NCBI RefSeq assembly: GCF_003345295.1
Contig: NZ_CP031055.1
Span: 3,100,001 to 3,164,000 of the forward strand
From: Vibrio splendidus
Lineage (GTDB): Bacteria; Pseudomonadota; Gammaproteobacteria; Enterobacterales; Vibrionaceae
DNA: 64,000 nt
Direction: 5' to 3'
Shown in pieces: positions 1 to 16,829 of this stretch; the first letter of the stretch is position 1, and the number at the start of each line of letters is the position of its first letter. A program made the translations under genes and the position numbers. Below the pieces are notes generated by a model. It worked only from the letters and a program-made list of their open reading frames with translations, ran no database searches and was not told the origin of the DNA.

Positions 1-489
1 TGCGGCTTGCTTCACGATGTGGCACAGCAGCAAGGTAGCGAAGGTTTAATCAGCCATTGGAACAAGCTTTCAAGAAAGCAGAAACAAAGCTCTCACCTTG
101 TTTCCTGCTTTGTGAAGCAACTGCTCGCTCGTAAAGCTGACTCAGAAGCCTTCACTGTGATCAAAGAGAACATTGCGAAGAGTGGTTCAAATGAGCTCTA
201 CATGTTGCTTCCAGAGCTTAACCTTGCCGATCACCACCCAGTCGTTGTGATGCTAGAGCGCGCCATCAGTAAAGATGGTGGCAATGCCGAAGCACACAGC
301 GCATTGGCTCAGTTCTACCTAAGAGAACAGAAGTGGGCAGAAGCACAAGGCCACTTCGAGAAAGCACTAGCACTTCGCTCAAACGTATCAGATTACGGAT
401 ACCTATCTGATGCACTAGAAAAGCAAAACTTAACGAAGGCAGCTCACGAAGTTTCTCGTAAGGCACTCGCTCTGGTTCAACCAGCTTAA
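1..489 (+). CDS. hemY: HemY C-terminal part (partial, starts before window)
   Basis: The reading frame is open from base 1, so the start lies outside the window; about 162 C-terminal residues are present and end at TAA 487-489. The end carries tetratricopeptide-type helices (NAEAHSALAQFYL, then QKWAEAQGHFEKALAL). HemY is an inner-membrane protein with a periplasmic TPR domain encoded at the end of the hemCDX-Y operon; its exact role in haem or porphyrin handling is unsettled. The gene is the last of its operon, because a strong hairpin terminator follows about 20 bp later. Identity rests on resemblance to Vibrio and enteric HemY C-termini and on the nearby core loci. The N-terminal membrane segments cannot be seen here. 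Confidence 0.85.
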   Translation, partial: CGLLHDVAQQQGSEGLISHWNKLSRKQKQSSHLVSCFVKQLLARKADSEAFTVIKENIAKSGSNELYMLLPELNLADHHPVVVMLERAISKDGGNAEAHSALAQFYLREQKWAEAQGHFEKALALRSNVSDYGYLSDALEKQNLTKAAHEVSRKALALVQPA

Positions 490-507
490 ACTGATACAAC
501 TAACATG

Positions 508-535
508 AAGCCGATGCCTAGCATCGGCTTTTTTG
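508..535 (+). terminator. Intrinsic terminator of hemY operon
   Basis: A perfect stem AAGCCGATGC / GCATCGGCTT with a three-base loop is followed by a run of T. It sits 19 bp after the hemY stop. Confidence 0.9.
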
Positions 536-540
536 TATCT

Positions 541-1250
541 ACTGTTTACCTTAAGTAACTTGCTCAGTACGAATAAGCAAACACTAGAGATGGTAGTAAA
601 AGTCTTCCATCCAGATCCCTTCTCCACACCCAGCTTATTGCTGACCGAAGCATCGTCCATTTTTAATAGGACCTACCTAGCTCGTAACAATCCATAAGTC
701 ACACATCTTGATCATGGATTTTCAAATGCTATTAATGCTTTATAAGTACTGATTTTAAGTCATGAGGTTAAATCTTCTTGGAATCCCCCCGCAAGGTTTC
801 CTAAAAAACACTGAGGGATACTTTAGATATATCCGTATGTAGTTTTAGCCAATTATAAAACAAGCTGTTTAGAATCCATTTGAGCTAACTGACAACCTTT
901 ATATAGATTTTTGAAGGAATAACGATCAGATAGCTTGGTTTAAGATTGAAGAAGTGAATGTATAGCAGCCGAGTTTCAGACTCTAGACGAAATCAATTCT
1001 GGGACACAGCAAAACTCCGAAGTTTAAAGCGCGGCTTAATCATCACTCAACAGAAGTAATTAAGAAGCCACAGCTACTGAGAAAACTCCTGCTAACTTAT
1101 TAATTAAAATCAATTTGTCATGTTAGATCGCAAAGCCCGGCTATTGCTTAGCACAGCTTTCTAATCAATCGTCGATTCAACGATTACTAGCCAAAACAAC
1201 CTTTTACGGAAGCCAAAGCCAAGAGTTAAAACACATACCCCAGAAACGAC
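541..1250. other. Gene-free stretch, nothing recognised
   Basis: About 710 bp with no plausible gene: the only open frame entering it is a short minus-strand one overlapping the hemY terminator. No tRNA, IS end or tandem repeat was seen. Base composition is AT-rich like other intergenic DNA here. It is long for this compact chromosome and may be decayed sequence left by turnover at the edge of the rRNA operon. Confidence 0.5.
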
Positions 1251-1278
1251 GAAAGCCTAGTCGTCAGACTAGGCTTTC
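1251..1278 (-). terminator. Hairpin resembling an rrn terminator (distal copy)
   Basis: A perfect 12-bp stem (GAAAGCCTAGTC / GACTAGGCTTTC, four-base loop). Like the functional terminator at 1370-1403 it is followed on the plus strand by AATAAGT and a tRNA-end-like sequence, so the two appear to be related units. On the minus strand it is not followed by a long T run, so termination strength is uncertain. Confidence 0.45.
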
Positions 1279-1282
1279 TAAT

Positions 1283-1345
1283 AAGTAGCGGAATGGCCGG
1301 GTTGCGGACTTCAAGCAACCCCTTTGTGGGACTCTTCGGCCGAAG
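1283..1345 (-). pseudogene. Possible remnant of a tRNA-Asp 3' end
   Basis: The segment AATAAGTAGCGGAATGG followed by CCGGG parallels the tRNA-Asp 3' end at 1404-1424 (AATAAGTGGCGGAGTGG, ACGGG) and is likewise preceded by a hairpin. Similarity stops after about 25 bases and no cloverleaf can be drawn, so this would be a decayed tail of a former tRNA unit. A better preserved case lies beside the third rRNA operon at 48921. Confidence 0.3.
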
Positions 1346-1369
1346 GGCAAAACACTTTTCTTGAGATGT

Positions 1370-1403
1370 AAAAAAGCCCTGCTATTTCTAGCAGGGCTTT
1401 TTT
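1370..1403 (-). terminator. Terminator of rRNA operon 1
   Basis: Stem AAAAAAGCCCTGCTA / TAGCAGGGCTTTTTT with loop TTTC, directly downstream of tRNA-Asp on the minus strand, ending in a T run. Confidence 0.9.
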
Positions 1404-1409
1404 AATAAG

Positions 1410-1486
1410 TGGCGGAGTGGACGGGACTCGAACCCGCGACCCCCGGCGTGACAGGCCGGTATTCTAACCAACTGAACTACCACTCC
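1410..1486 (-). tRNA. tRNA-Asp (GUC)
   Basis: 77 nt with encoded CCA. The acceptor stem pairs GGAGTGG with CCACTCC, the T arm has GGTTCGAGTCC and the anticodon loop CTGTCAC gives GUC. It is the last gene of rRNA operon 1, after the 5S gene, and shares its flanks with the copy at 49188. Confidence 0.97.
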
Positions 1487-1551
1487 GCAGTGGTCAACTC
1501 ACTAAGTGAGCGTCCATATCTCCAGGTCGGTCAACCTAAAGATTTAATTTA

Positions 1552-1671
1552 AAGCCTGGCGATGTCCTACTCTCACATGGGGAAACCCCACACTACCATC
1601 GGCGCTATTGTGTTTCACTTCTGAGTTCGGCATGGAATCAGGTGGGTCCACAATGCTATGGTCGCCAAGCA
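1552..1671 (-). rRNA. rrf: 5S ribosomal RNA, operon 1
   Basis: The ends pair (GCTTGGC with GCCAGGC), the length is about 120 nt and the internal CGAACTCAGAAGTGAAAC segment is typical. It is the same as the copies at 7167 and 49330 as far as read by eye. End positions are set by analogy with enteric 5S. Confidence 0.96.
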
Positions 1672-1767
1672 AATTTTAAAATTCGGAAAGCTTATTTAAA
1701 AGTTATTTCTCTTCAAACGCATTCAAGGTCTGGTACTTCTGAGTCCATAAAACCCCTTGGGTGTTGT

Positions 1768-4661
<2,894 letters not shown>

Positions 4662-4897
4662 ATACAACCCGAAAGGGTCTTAGCGTATGGCAACTAACCA
4701 AGGTTTTTGGTTGTCATCAAGAAGGGTTAATTCTTGATGACTGTTTGCCGGACTCAATTATGAATCAATGTAAACATTGATTCGAATACAAGACACTTGA
4801 ATGTGTTTGTTGTGTTTATCTAATGAAAGATAAACATTGAGAACTTTTAAATTTGATTGAATTACTCGTAAGTAATCAATCAGTCAGCTTTCCAAAT

Positions 4898-4908
4898 TGT
4901 TAAAGAGC
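4898..4908 (-). promoter_or_regulatory. Spacer boxA antitermination site, operon 1
   Basis: On the minus strand GCTCTTTAACA followed by ATTTGG, just upstream of 23S. It matches rrn boxA, the NusB/NusE loading site that keeps polymerase resistant to Rho. The same element recurs at 10544 and 52673. Confidence 0.75.
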
Positions 4909-4961
4909 TAGATTTCTTTCGAAACCATTTTTAAATATTTTCAGATAAAAACACTTAAAGA

Positions 4962-5037
4962 TGGTGGAGCTATGCGGGATCGAACCGCAGACCTCCTGCG
5001 TGCAAGGCAGGCGCTCTCCCAGCTGAGCTATAGCCCC
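4962..5037 (-). tRNA. tRNA-Ala (UGC)
   Basis: 76 nt with CCA encoded; acceptor GGGGCTA pairs with TAGCTCC through wobble, anticodon loop CTTGCAC reads UGC. It lies second in the 16S-23S spacer of operon 1. Confidence 0.97.
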
Positions 5038-5058
5038 ATCTTTGTATCTAATCGATAT

Positions 5059-5135
5059 TGGTGGGTCTGAGTGGACTCGAACCACCGACCTCCCGCTTAT
5101 CAGGCGAGCGCTCTAACCAGCTGAGCTACAGACCC
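5059..5135 (-). tRNA. tRNA-Ile (GAU)
   Basis: 77 nt with CCA encoded; acceptor GGGTCTG / CAGACCC, anticodon loop CTGATAA reads GAU. It is first in the operon 1 spacer, giving the classical 16S-Ile-Ala-23S order. Confidence 0.97.
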
Positions 5136-5202
5136 AATATCGTCTCTTTTACTTTCTAAACCTAATCAATCTGTGTGGACACTCATCGTAAGTATCTTCG
5201 TA

Positions 5203-6757
<1,555 letters not shown>

Positions 6758-7072
6758 AAGATTTTGTGACTCAACGAATACTGACTTCAAAACTAATATT
6801 TACCGAAGTAAACATGTAATTCTAAAGCTATTACCATTCCAACAGAATGGTAATGAATTGACTGTGCCAAAATTAAGTAAACTTAACTTTGTATTGGTCA
6901 CTCAGTTCATTGAAATCAAGTTTGTTACCGAAGTAACTGTTTTATCCAAAGGATAAAACGTTTTGATATTCATCAACGAGTGCCCACACAGATTGATAGG
7001 TTTAAATTGTTAAAGAGCGTGTTCTCTAAAAAGAGAACGCTTTCAGTGCCTTAGCACGTAAGCAGGACGCGT
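6758..7072 (-). promoter_or_regulatory. rRNA operon 1 leader with boxA and processing stem
   Basis: The transcribed leader between promoter and 16S. It holds boxA (GCTCTTTAACA, 7008-7018) and, at 6977-6997, the 5' half of the RNase III stem whose other half is at 5165-5188. No coding function; the small open frame 6738-6956 is AT-rich leader read in the wrong direction. Confidence 0.75.
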
Positions 7073-7100
7073 ATAATACGCTTTCCACTTTGAAAGTCAA
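7073..7100 (-). promoter_or_regulatory. Promoter of rRNA operon 1
   Basis: Minus strand: -35 TTGACT (7095-7100), 16-bp spacer, -10 TATTAT (7073-7078), then a GC-rich ACGCGTCC discriminator as expected for a growth-rate-controlled rrn promoter. Only 66 bp separate it from the end of the upstream operon's 5S gene, so there is room for a single promoter, unlike the P1/P2 pairs of operons 2 and 3. Confidence 0.75.
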
Positions 7101-7123
7101 CATAAAACTCTAAGAAACTTAGA
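7101..7123 (-). terminator. Weak hairpin between tandem rRNA operons
   Basis: Minus strand: TCTAAG TTT CTTAGA followed by GTTTTATG. This is the only terminator-like element after 5S of operon 2, and it is short and AT-rich. A second hairpin at 7136-7161 (TGTCTATT / AATAGACA) lacks a T run and may be a processing structure. Read-through into operon 1 is plausible. Confidence 0.3.
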
Positions 7124-7166
7124 ACCCTATGGTGACTTGTCTATTAAATAGACAAAGTCGAAATTA

Positions 7167-7286
7167 AAGCCTGGCGATGTCCTACTCTCACATGGGGAAA
7201 CCCCACACTACCATCGGCGCTATTGTGTTTCACTTCTGAGTTCGGCATGGAATCAGGTGGGTCCACAATGCTATGGTCGCCAAGCA
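7167..7286 (-). rRNA. rrf: 5S ribosomal RNA, operon 2
   Basis: Same 120-nt gene as at 1552. No tRNA follows it; the next element is the promoter of operon 1. Confidence 0.96.
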
Positions 7287-7382
7287 AATTTTAAAATTCG
7301 GAAAGCTTATTTAAAAGTTATTTCTCTTCAAACGCATTCAAGGTCTGGTACTTCTGAGTCCACAAAACCCCTTGGGTGTTGT

Positions 7383-10275
<2,893 letters not shown>

Positions 10276-10662
10276 ATACAACCCGAAAGGGTTTCTATTT
10301 GCTTTCACTTTAAAAAGTGAAGACAAATAAGCGTATGGCAACTAACCAAGGTTTTTGGTTGTCATCAAGAAGGGTTAATTCTTGATGACTGTTTGCCGGA
10401 CTCAATTGTGAATCAAATAAATTTGATTCGAATACAAGACACTTGAATGTGTTTGTTGTGTTTATCTAATGAAAGATAAACATTGAGAACTTTTAAATTT
10501 GATTGAATTACTCGTAAGTAATCAATCAGTCAGCTTTCCAAATTGTTAAAGAGCATAAAGCAAAAAGCTTTAATCAATAACTTACGTTATTAATTAAAGC
10601 TCTGGCTTTAACTAAATCTAAACCATCAATCTGTGTGGACACTCATCGTAAGTATCTTCGTA
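10276..10662 (-). other. 16S-23S spacer without tRNA genes, operon 2
   Basis: 387 bp between 16S and 23S. It contains spacer boxA (10544-10554) and processing-stem sequences shared with the other operons, but AT-rich filler in place of tRNA genes. It also has an insertion near 10292-10332 forming a GCTTTCACTTT / AAAGTGAAGAC-type hairpin absent from the other spacers. tRNA-free spacers are known in vibrios. Confidence 0.8.
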
Positions 10663-12217
<1,555 letters not shown>

Positions 12218-12466
12218 AAGATTTTGTGACTCAACGAATACTGACTTCAAAACTAATATTTACCGAAGTAAACATGTAATTCTAAAGCTATTACCATTCC
12301 AACAGAATGGTAATGAATTGACTGTGCCGAATAACTACAAGTAGTTAAACGTATTGGTCACTCAGTTCATTGAAATCAATTTTGATTCCGAAGAATCTGT
12401 TTTATCTAACGATAAAACGTTTTGATATTCATCAACGAGTGCCCACACAGATTGATAGGTTTAAAT

Positions 12467-12477
12467 TGTTAAAGAGC
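12467..12477 (-). promoter_or_regulatory. Leader boxA, operon 2
   Basis: GCTCTTTAACA on the minus strand followed by ATTTAAACC and the processing stem, as in the enteric rrn leader. Confidence 0.75.
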
Positions 12478-12529
12478 TTCACTTGTTGAGCGTTCCTTTT
12501 AAGTAAGGAGCCTCTCTAAGTGGACGGCC

Positions 12530-12557
12530 ATTCTAGCGAATTAACATTCAGTGTCAA
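12530..12557 (-). promoter_or_regulatory. P2 promoter of rRNA operon 2
   Basis: Minus strand: -35 TTGACA (12552-12557), 16-bp spacer, -10 TAGAAT (12530-12535), then GGCCGTCC. Spacing and GC-rich discriminator are typical of rrn P2. Confidence 0.75.
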
Positions 12558-12645
12558 ACACTTTTTGAAAATTAATTTTTTGTCGCTTTCCGTCTAACTG
12601 ATTGTTGCTGAAGCCTTGTGGCGTCTGCCGTCTCAGTGGTGTCGC

Positions 12646-12673
12646 ATTATAGGGAACCCACTCAGCTTAGCAA
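12646..12673 (-). promoter_or_regulatory. P1 promoter of rRNA operon 2
   Basis: Minus strand: -35 TTGCTA (12668-12673), 16-bp spacer, -10 TATAAT (12646-12651), then GCGACACCACTG, very like the enteric rrn P1 start region. Upstream is A/T-rich sequence (TTCATTTTTTATGAAAAAG) fitting an UP element. Confidence 0.85.
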
Positions 12674-12733
12674 CTACTTTTTCATAAAAAATGAATAAAT
12701 AGGGGTTAACTGCCTAATAGTTCACCTAAACAG

Positions 12734-12762
12734 AAAAAAGAGAACATTTCTGCTCTCTTTTC
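12734..12762 (-). terminator. Terminator of the ubiD-fre operon
   Basis: Minus strand stem AAAGAGAGCA / TGTTCTCTTT with loop GAAA and a following T run, just after the fre stop. Confidence 0.85.
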
Positions 12763-12783
12763 GCTCAAAACCCAAAAGAATTC

Positions 12784-13497
12784 TTAGATAAATGCGTAAG
12801 CATCTGCGTACATATGGTCACGTTTTGCTTCTTTATTCTGAGTAAACATGTCTCTTGCAGCGCCTGCCATTTCGAAACGACCCGCAATGTAGATATCGAA
12901 ATCAGCTAATGATTCGAAACTTTGCGTGATTGCTTCTAATACATTACCCGTTTGGCCATGCCAAACTTCAGGTGCTTCTTCTACTACTGGTACAAAATGT
13001 ACATTGCTGTGTTTTGCTGCAATGTCGACAAGCTCTTCTTTCGCATACAGCTGACACTCATCTTTTGCACCCCAGTATAGATGAATCTCTTTTTTACTGT
13101 TCTGCGCGATGCAGTGATCGAGAATAGAGCGCACGTAGCTAAAGCCAGTACCACCAGCAATTAGTAACAGAGGACGATCGCTTTCTTCTTTAACCCACGC
13201 ATCACCGTGCGGAGCATCAATAGCTATATCGCCATCTTCAGCTTGTGCTTTCTTCATTGCCTCAACGACTTCTGAAGCGTAAGCATTGTGCTCAGCTGCA
13301 CCAATGTGTAACTCAAGCTCGCCTTCATGGCGACAAGGGCTACTTGCAATCGAAAATGGACGCTTATCTTTCTCGCCCATTTCAACCATCAGATATTGGC
13401 CCGCTTTAAAAGCGACCGGTGTTTCTGGGTGAAGTAGGATTTGGTAAGTATTACAAGCCAAAGGCTCGATAGACTTCACTTTACATTTAATAGTCAT
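12784..13497 (-). CDS. fre: NAD(P)H-flavin reductase Fre
   Basis: A 237-residue cytoplasmic reductase of the Fre/LuxG family (E. coli Fre 233), which reduces free FMN, FAD or riboflavin with NAD(P)H. The ferredoxin-reductase FAD-binding part is N-terminal with the RPFS flavin motif at residues 46-49; the C-terminal Rossmann part has GGTGFS at 115-120. It lies last in a ubiD-ferredoxin-fre operon, 20 bp after the ferredoxin stop. UbiD needs a prenylated reduced flavin made by UbiX, and Fre-type enzymes can supply reduced FMN, so the linkage is sensible. A LuxG-like role cannot be excluded, but no lux genes are nearby. Confidence 0.9.
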   Translation of the reverse strand: MTIKCKVKSIEPLACNTYQILLHPETPVAFKAGQYLMVEMGEKDKRPFSIASSPCRHEGELELHIGAAEHNAYASEVVEAMKKAQAEDGDIAIDAPHGDAWVKEESDRPLLLIAGGTGFSYVRSILDHCIAQNSKKEIHLYWGAKDECQLYAKEELVDIAAKHSNVHFVPVVEEAPEVWHGQTGNVLEAITQSFESLADFDIYIAGRFEMAGAARDMFTQNKEAKRDHMYADAYAFI

Positions 13498-13517
13498 GTT
13501 CTTCCTCTTACTAACCC

Positions 13518-13787
13518 TTAATCGGCAAAGGTTAGAACTAAATTACTTTCTGCAAATGCTTGGCAAGCAAAAATCCAACCTTGTTGCTGCTCTTTCTCTG
13601 TAAGCATGGGTTCAAGATGGTAACTCACTTGCCCTTCTAATTTTCTGCACATACACATCGCGCATGCGCCGACTTGGCAACGGTTTGGGAAATAGATATC
13701 GCTGTTGAGCGCAGCATCCAAGACCGTTTGCCCTTTTTCTACGGTAAAACTGATGCTTTCTGGGTATAAGACTACTTGGTAGCTCAT
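13518..13787 (-). CDS. Small 2Fe-2S ferredoxin in ubiD-fre operon
   Basis: An 89-residue protein with the plant-type ferredoxin pattern: Cys37, Cys42, Cys45 (C-x4-C-x2-C) and Cys75, which would bind one 2Fe-2S cluster. An additional Cys47 follows the third ligand. Start and ubiD stop overlap as ATGA, so the two are translationally coupled, and fre follows 20 bp later. Ferredoxin plus Fre-type reductase together recapitulate the two halves of fused ferredoxin-reductases such as AscD/CDP-deoxyglucose dehydratase reductases. The electron acceptor is unknown; a redox partner of Fre or a role in quinone or flavin chemistry are both inference. Confidence 0.85.
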   Translation of the reverse strand: MSYQVVLYPESISFTVEKGQTVLDAALNSDIYFPNRCQVGACAMCMCRKLEGQVSYHLEPMLTEKEQQQGWIFACQAFAESNLVLTFAD

Positions 13788-15625
13788 GAAATTCCTAGCT
13801 GTTCCCAGATGCTATCAATCTTTTTAACGACATCAGGATCTTTTGTGATTGGAACACCCCACTCACGCAGGCATTCGCCTTCCCACTTATTGGTCGCATC
13901 TAGACCCATTTTTGAGTGTCCTGTTTCATTCTGTAGGAACAACGTATCTCTGGCCGGATCCATTCTTGTGGTCACCGCCCAAATAATGTCATTCCAATCA
14001 CTCACGTTGACATCGCCGTCACACACGATAACAAACTTGTTCTCATCAAATTGAGACCAAACCGCTTCCATGATTTTCTTACCATTACCTGCAGCTTGCT
14101 TATCAATAGACACCACAACCATGTTGGCATTATCGTTTTGCAGGTGAATATCAATAATTTCAGGTTGAGTCTTGGTTAACTCAGCTAAGCTGCCCTCTAT
14201 ATGCTCACTATTTACAGGTGCTGATTCGATATCTGGCGATAGTGCTAACTCGGCATCCCACTTCTTAGTGATGTCTAAGCCCATCTTAGAGCCTAACCCA
14301 ACCACGGGTGATGCAAAATCCAATGAATCGATCGGCGTGTTCTCTATCATCAGGCTATCGCGTGACGGATCCATATGTTCACACATAGCAGCGGTCACTT
14401 GAGACCAGTCTCGTGCATTCACATCTTCATCGCACACCAATACAAACTTGGTGTACATGAATTGGCGTAAGAAAGACCATACACCCATCATCACTCGCTT
14501 GGCGTGACCTGGGTATTGCTTCTTCATGGTCACTACTGCCATTCGGTATGAACAACCTTCAGGCGGTAGATAGAAGTCTTCAATCTCTGGGAACTGCTTT
14601 TGAAGAATAGGAACAAACACTTCATTTAACGCAACACCCAATACCGCAGGCTCATCAGGTGGACGGCCAGTATAGGTGCTGTGATAGATAGGGTTTTCGC
14701 GCATGGTTACATGAGTAATAGTGAACACATGGTGCTTTTCTTTCTCGTTGTAGTAACCAGTATGATCTCCGTAAGGCCCTTCGTCCGCGAACTCATTCGG
14801 GTCGATGTAACCTTCCATCACGATTTCCGCACTTGCAGGAACGTCCAAGTCATTGCTGATTGATTTAACAACCTCAGTTTTACTACCGCGTAGTAAGCCT
14901 GCAAACGCGTATTCCGATAAAGTATCCGGCACTGGCGTAACCGCACCAAGAATGGTGGCAGGATCTGCTCCAAACGCTACAGAGACTGGGAATGGTTTGC
15001 CTGGGTTTGTTTCCATCCAATCACGCAGATCAAGCGCTCCACCACGGTGGGCTAACCAACGCATAATGACTTTATTCTTGCCGATCTTTTGCTGGCGATA
15101 GATGCCTAAGTTTTGGCGTTTCTTATTAGGACCGCGAGTAACCGTTAATCCCCATGTTAGCAATGGCGCGACATCGTCGGCCCAACAGCTCATCACGGGG
15201 ATTTTATCTAGGTCGACGTCATCACCCTGCCATATCACTTGTTGGCATGCCGCTTTACGAAGACGTTTAGCTGGCATATTTAAGACTTGCTTAAACACCG
15301 GCAGTTTATCGAGAGCGTCTTTAAAGCCTTTTGGTGGCTCAGGTTCCTTCAGGTAAGCTAACAACTTACCCACTTCACGCAGTTCTTTCACTTCCTGACG
15401 ACCCATACCAATAGCCACACGATTAGGTGTGCCAAATAGATTGGTTAAAACAGGCATGTCATAGCCTATTGGATTTTCAAATAAAAGAGCCGGGCCACCA
15501 GCACGTAGAGTACGGTCGCTAATCTCGGTCATTTCATAGTCTGGATCGACTGGGTGAGAAATGCGTTTCAACTGACCAATACTTTCAAGATGGTCGATAA
15601 AATCACGTAAATCTTTAAAACTCAT
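13784..15625 (-). CDS. ubiD: 4-hydroxy-3-polyprenylbenzoate decarboxylase UbiD, extended form
   Basis: Decarboxylates 3-polyprenyl-4-hydroxybenzoate in ubiquinone synthesis using prenylated FMN. Residues 1-490 follow the enteric enzyme, including the acidic active-site segment NEFADEGPYGDHTG (Glu278, Glu282). The protein has 613 residues against about 497 in E. coli. The extra length is an internal repeat: about 361-460 (VVTMKKQ, FVLVCDEDVN, HMDPSRDSL, SKMGLD, KKWDAE) is echoed at about 500-585 (VVSIDKQ, FVIVCDGDVN, RMDPARDTL, SKMGLD, NKWEGE). First gene of the ubiD-ferredoxin-fre operon. No clear strong ribosome site precedes the ATG. Confidence 0.93.
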   Translation of the reverse strand: MSFKDLRDFIDHLESIGQLKRISHPVDPDYEMTEISDRTLRAGGPALLFENPIGYDMPVLTNLFGTPNRVAIGMGRQEVKELREVGKLLAYLKEPEPPKGFKDALDKLPVFKQVLNMPAKRLRKAACQQVIWQGDDVDLDKIPVMSCWADDVAPLLTWGLTVTRGPNKKRQNLGIYRQQKIGKNKVIMRWLAHRGGALDLRDWMETNPGKPFPVSVAFGADPATILGAVTPVPDTLSEYAFAGLLRGSKTEVVKSISNDLDVPASAEIVMEGYIDPNEFADEGPYGDHTGYYNEKEKHHVFTITHVTMRENPIYHSTYTGRPPDEPAVLGVALNEVFVPILQKQFPEIEDFYLPPEGCSYRMAVVTMKKQYPGHAKRVMMGVWSFLRQFMYTKFVLVCDEDVNARDWSQVTAAMCEHMDPSRDSLMIENTPIDSLDFASPVVGLGSKMGLDITKKWDAELALSPDIESAPVNSEHIEGSLAELTKTQPEIIDIHLQNDNANMVVVSIDKQAAGNGKKIMEAVWSQFDENKFVIVCDGDVNVSDWNDIIWAVTTRMDPARDTLFLQNETGHSKMGLDATNKWEGECLREWGVPITKDPDVVKKIDSIWEQLGIS

Positions 15626-15723
15626 AGGACTTCTACATGCTGATTATTCTGCGCTCAGTATATCAAAAAGGGTGACGCTGAGATCCCCCTTTTTAGTGTG
15701 GTTATTGAGAGGCAAAATCCACT

Positions 15724-16719
15724 TTACGGTAATGCTTGCTCGATCAAAGAGCTCTTCACCTGAGGGTTATCATTTACAAGATCTTGCAACCATCGCGTAT
15801 GACCTTGTTTGGCTAATTCACGGGCGACTAATGGCGCTTCATCGGCAATCGCCATCCTAGAGACAAGAAACTCCTTCACCTCTTCTGATAGCGGGTTAAC
15901 CTTGGTAAGCAAAGTAATCGCTTCATCTTTCAAACGAGGGTTCTTAGTCGCAGCCATTACTTGTTCAAGTGCGAACGCTTGTTTGGTTTCAGCAAGGCGG
16001 ACTAGCTCAGCTTGGCTATGATAATCGGCCTTCATTCGCCATAGAATCTTGTAGACCTCTGGGTCTTCGCTCACTTGCGCTAATCGAACCACCACCTCAG
16101 TAGAAGGTAGCCAGCTAACAATCGAGGAGGCCGTGAGTTGCTTAGTCAGATAATCAACCGCTTCAGGAGACAAACTGTCTAGCTCTCTGATTAACAATGC
16201 TTCTCGTGTTTGAACTTGATGCTCAGATCCAGATAACCACTCTTTTAGGTCGAGTTCTTGTTTCTCTGCATCTAACACAAACACCAGCGTCTTCTGGTCT
16301 TGGCGCCACTGTTTGATGAGCCGGTTGGCAATCGAAGGGTAATTAAAGGCAGGTACCGTAAACTCATAACCATCTCCACGCTCTAAAACTTGGTAAGTTG
16401 GCGTGATAGCGAGTTGCTGCTCAATGAAGATAGACATCTTGGGGGTGAGGACAATTTTTTGCTGTTCGAGCTTCTTCAAGAGTTGGTAACGAGCCACTTC
16501 TTGTTGGGGAAATGTCAGACGCTCAAGCGCGAAGCGCAGCGAATTAACTTCGTCACGTACGACAAATTCGAGTAATTCAGCAGTTTTCAGTTTTACTTGA
16601 TCATTCTCAAGCCAAGACTCTACTGTAATTGGAGACATCTCGGTGGCATAGCTCATACCGACCGGGGAAAGTAACAGTGAAGTAGACAGGAGTAATGATG
16701 ACAACAGTCCATGTTGCAT
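15724..16719 (-). CDS. Secreted protein of unknown function, helical-repeat-like
   Basis: 331 residues starting with a Sec signal peptide: a hydrophobic run (LLSSLLLSTSLLLS) ends in SYATE, suggesting cleavage near residue 25. A GGAAG ribosome site precedes the ATG. The mature part is rich in Leu, Glu and Ala and looks like successive short helices (for example EVVVRLAQVSEDPEVYKIL and LKDEAITLLTKVNP), recalling HEAT-type repeats. No catalytic motif or Cys pair was seen. It sits alone between ubiD and rho on the same strand. I do not recognise a characterised family; a periplasmic or surface location is the only supported inference. Confidence 0.75.
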   Translation of the reverse strand: MQHGLLSSLLLSTSLLLSPVGMSYATEMSPITVESWLENDQVKLKTAELLEFVVRDEVNSLRFALERLTFPQQEVARYQLLKKLEQQKIVLTPKMSIFIEQQLAITPTYQVLERGDGYEFTVPAFNYPSIANRLIKQWRQDQKTLVFVLDAEKQELDLKEWLSGSEHQVQTREALLIRELDSLSPEAVDYLTKQLTASSIVSWLPSTEVVVRLAQVSEDPEVYKILWRMKADYHSQAELVRLAETKQAFALEQVMAATKNPRLKDEAITLLTKVNPLSEEVKEFLVSRMAIADEAPLVARELAKQGHTRWLQDLVNDNPQVKSSLIEQALP

Positions 16720-16777
16720 TTTAACTTCCTTTTAACACTTTTGCTCATTCTGCAAGCTGTCGCTATAAAATGCAAAT

Positions 16778-16807
16778 AAAAAGCGCCACCCGAAGGCAGC
16801 GCTTTTT
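16778..16807 (-). terminator. Intrinsic terminator of rho
   Basis: Minus strand stem AAAAAGCGCTGCC / GGTGGCGCTTTTT with a TTCG tetraloop, directly after the rho stop. Confidence 0.9.
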
Positions 16808-16829
16808 AATAACTATCAGCTAATCAAGA

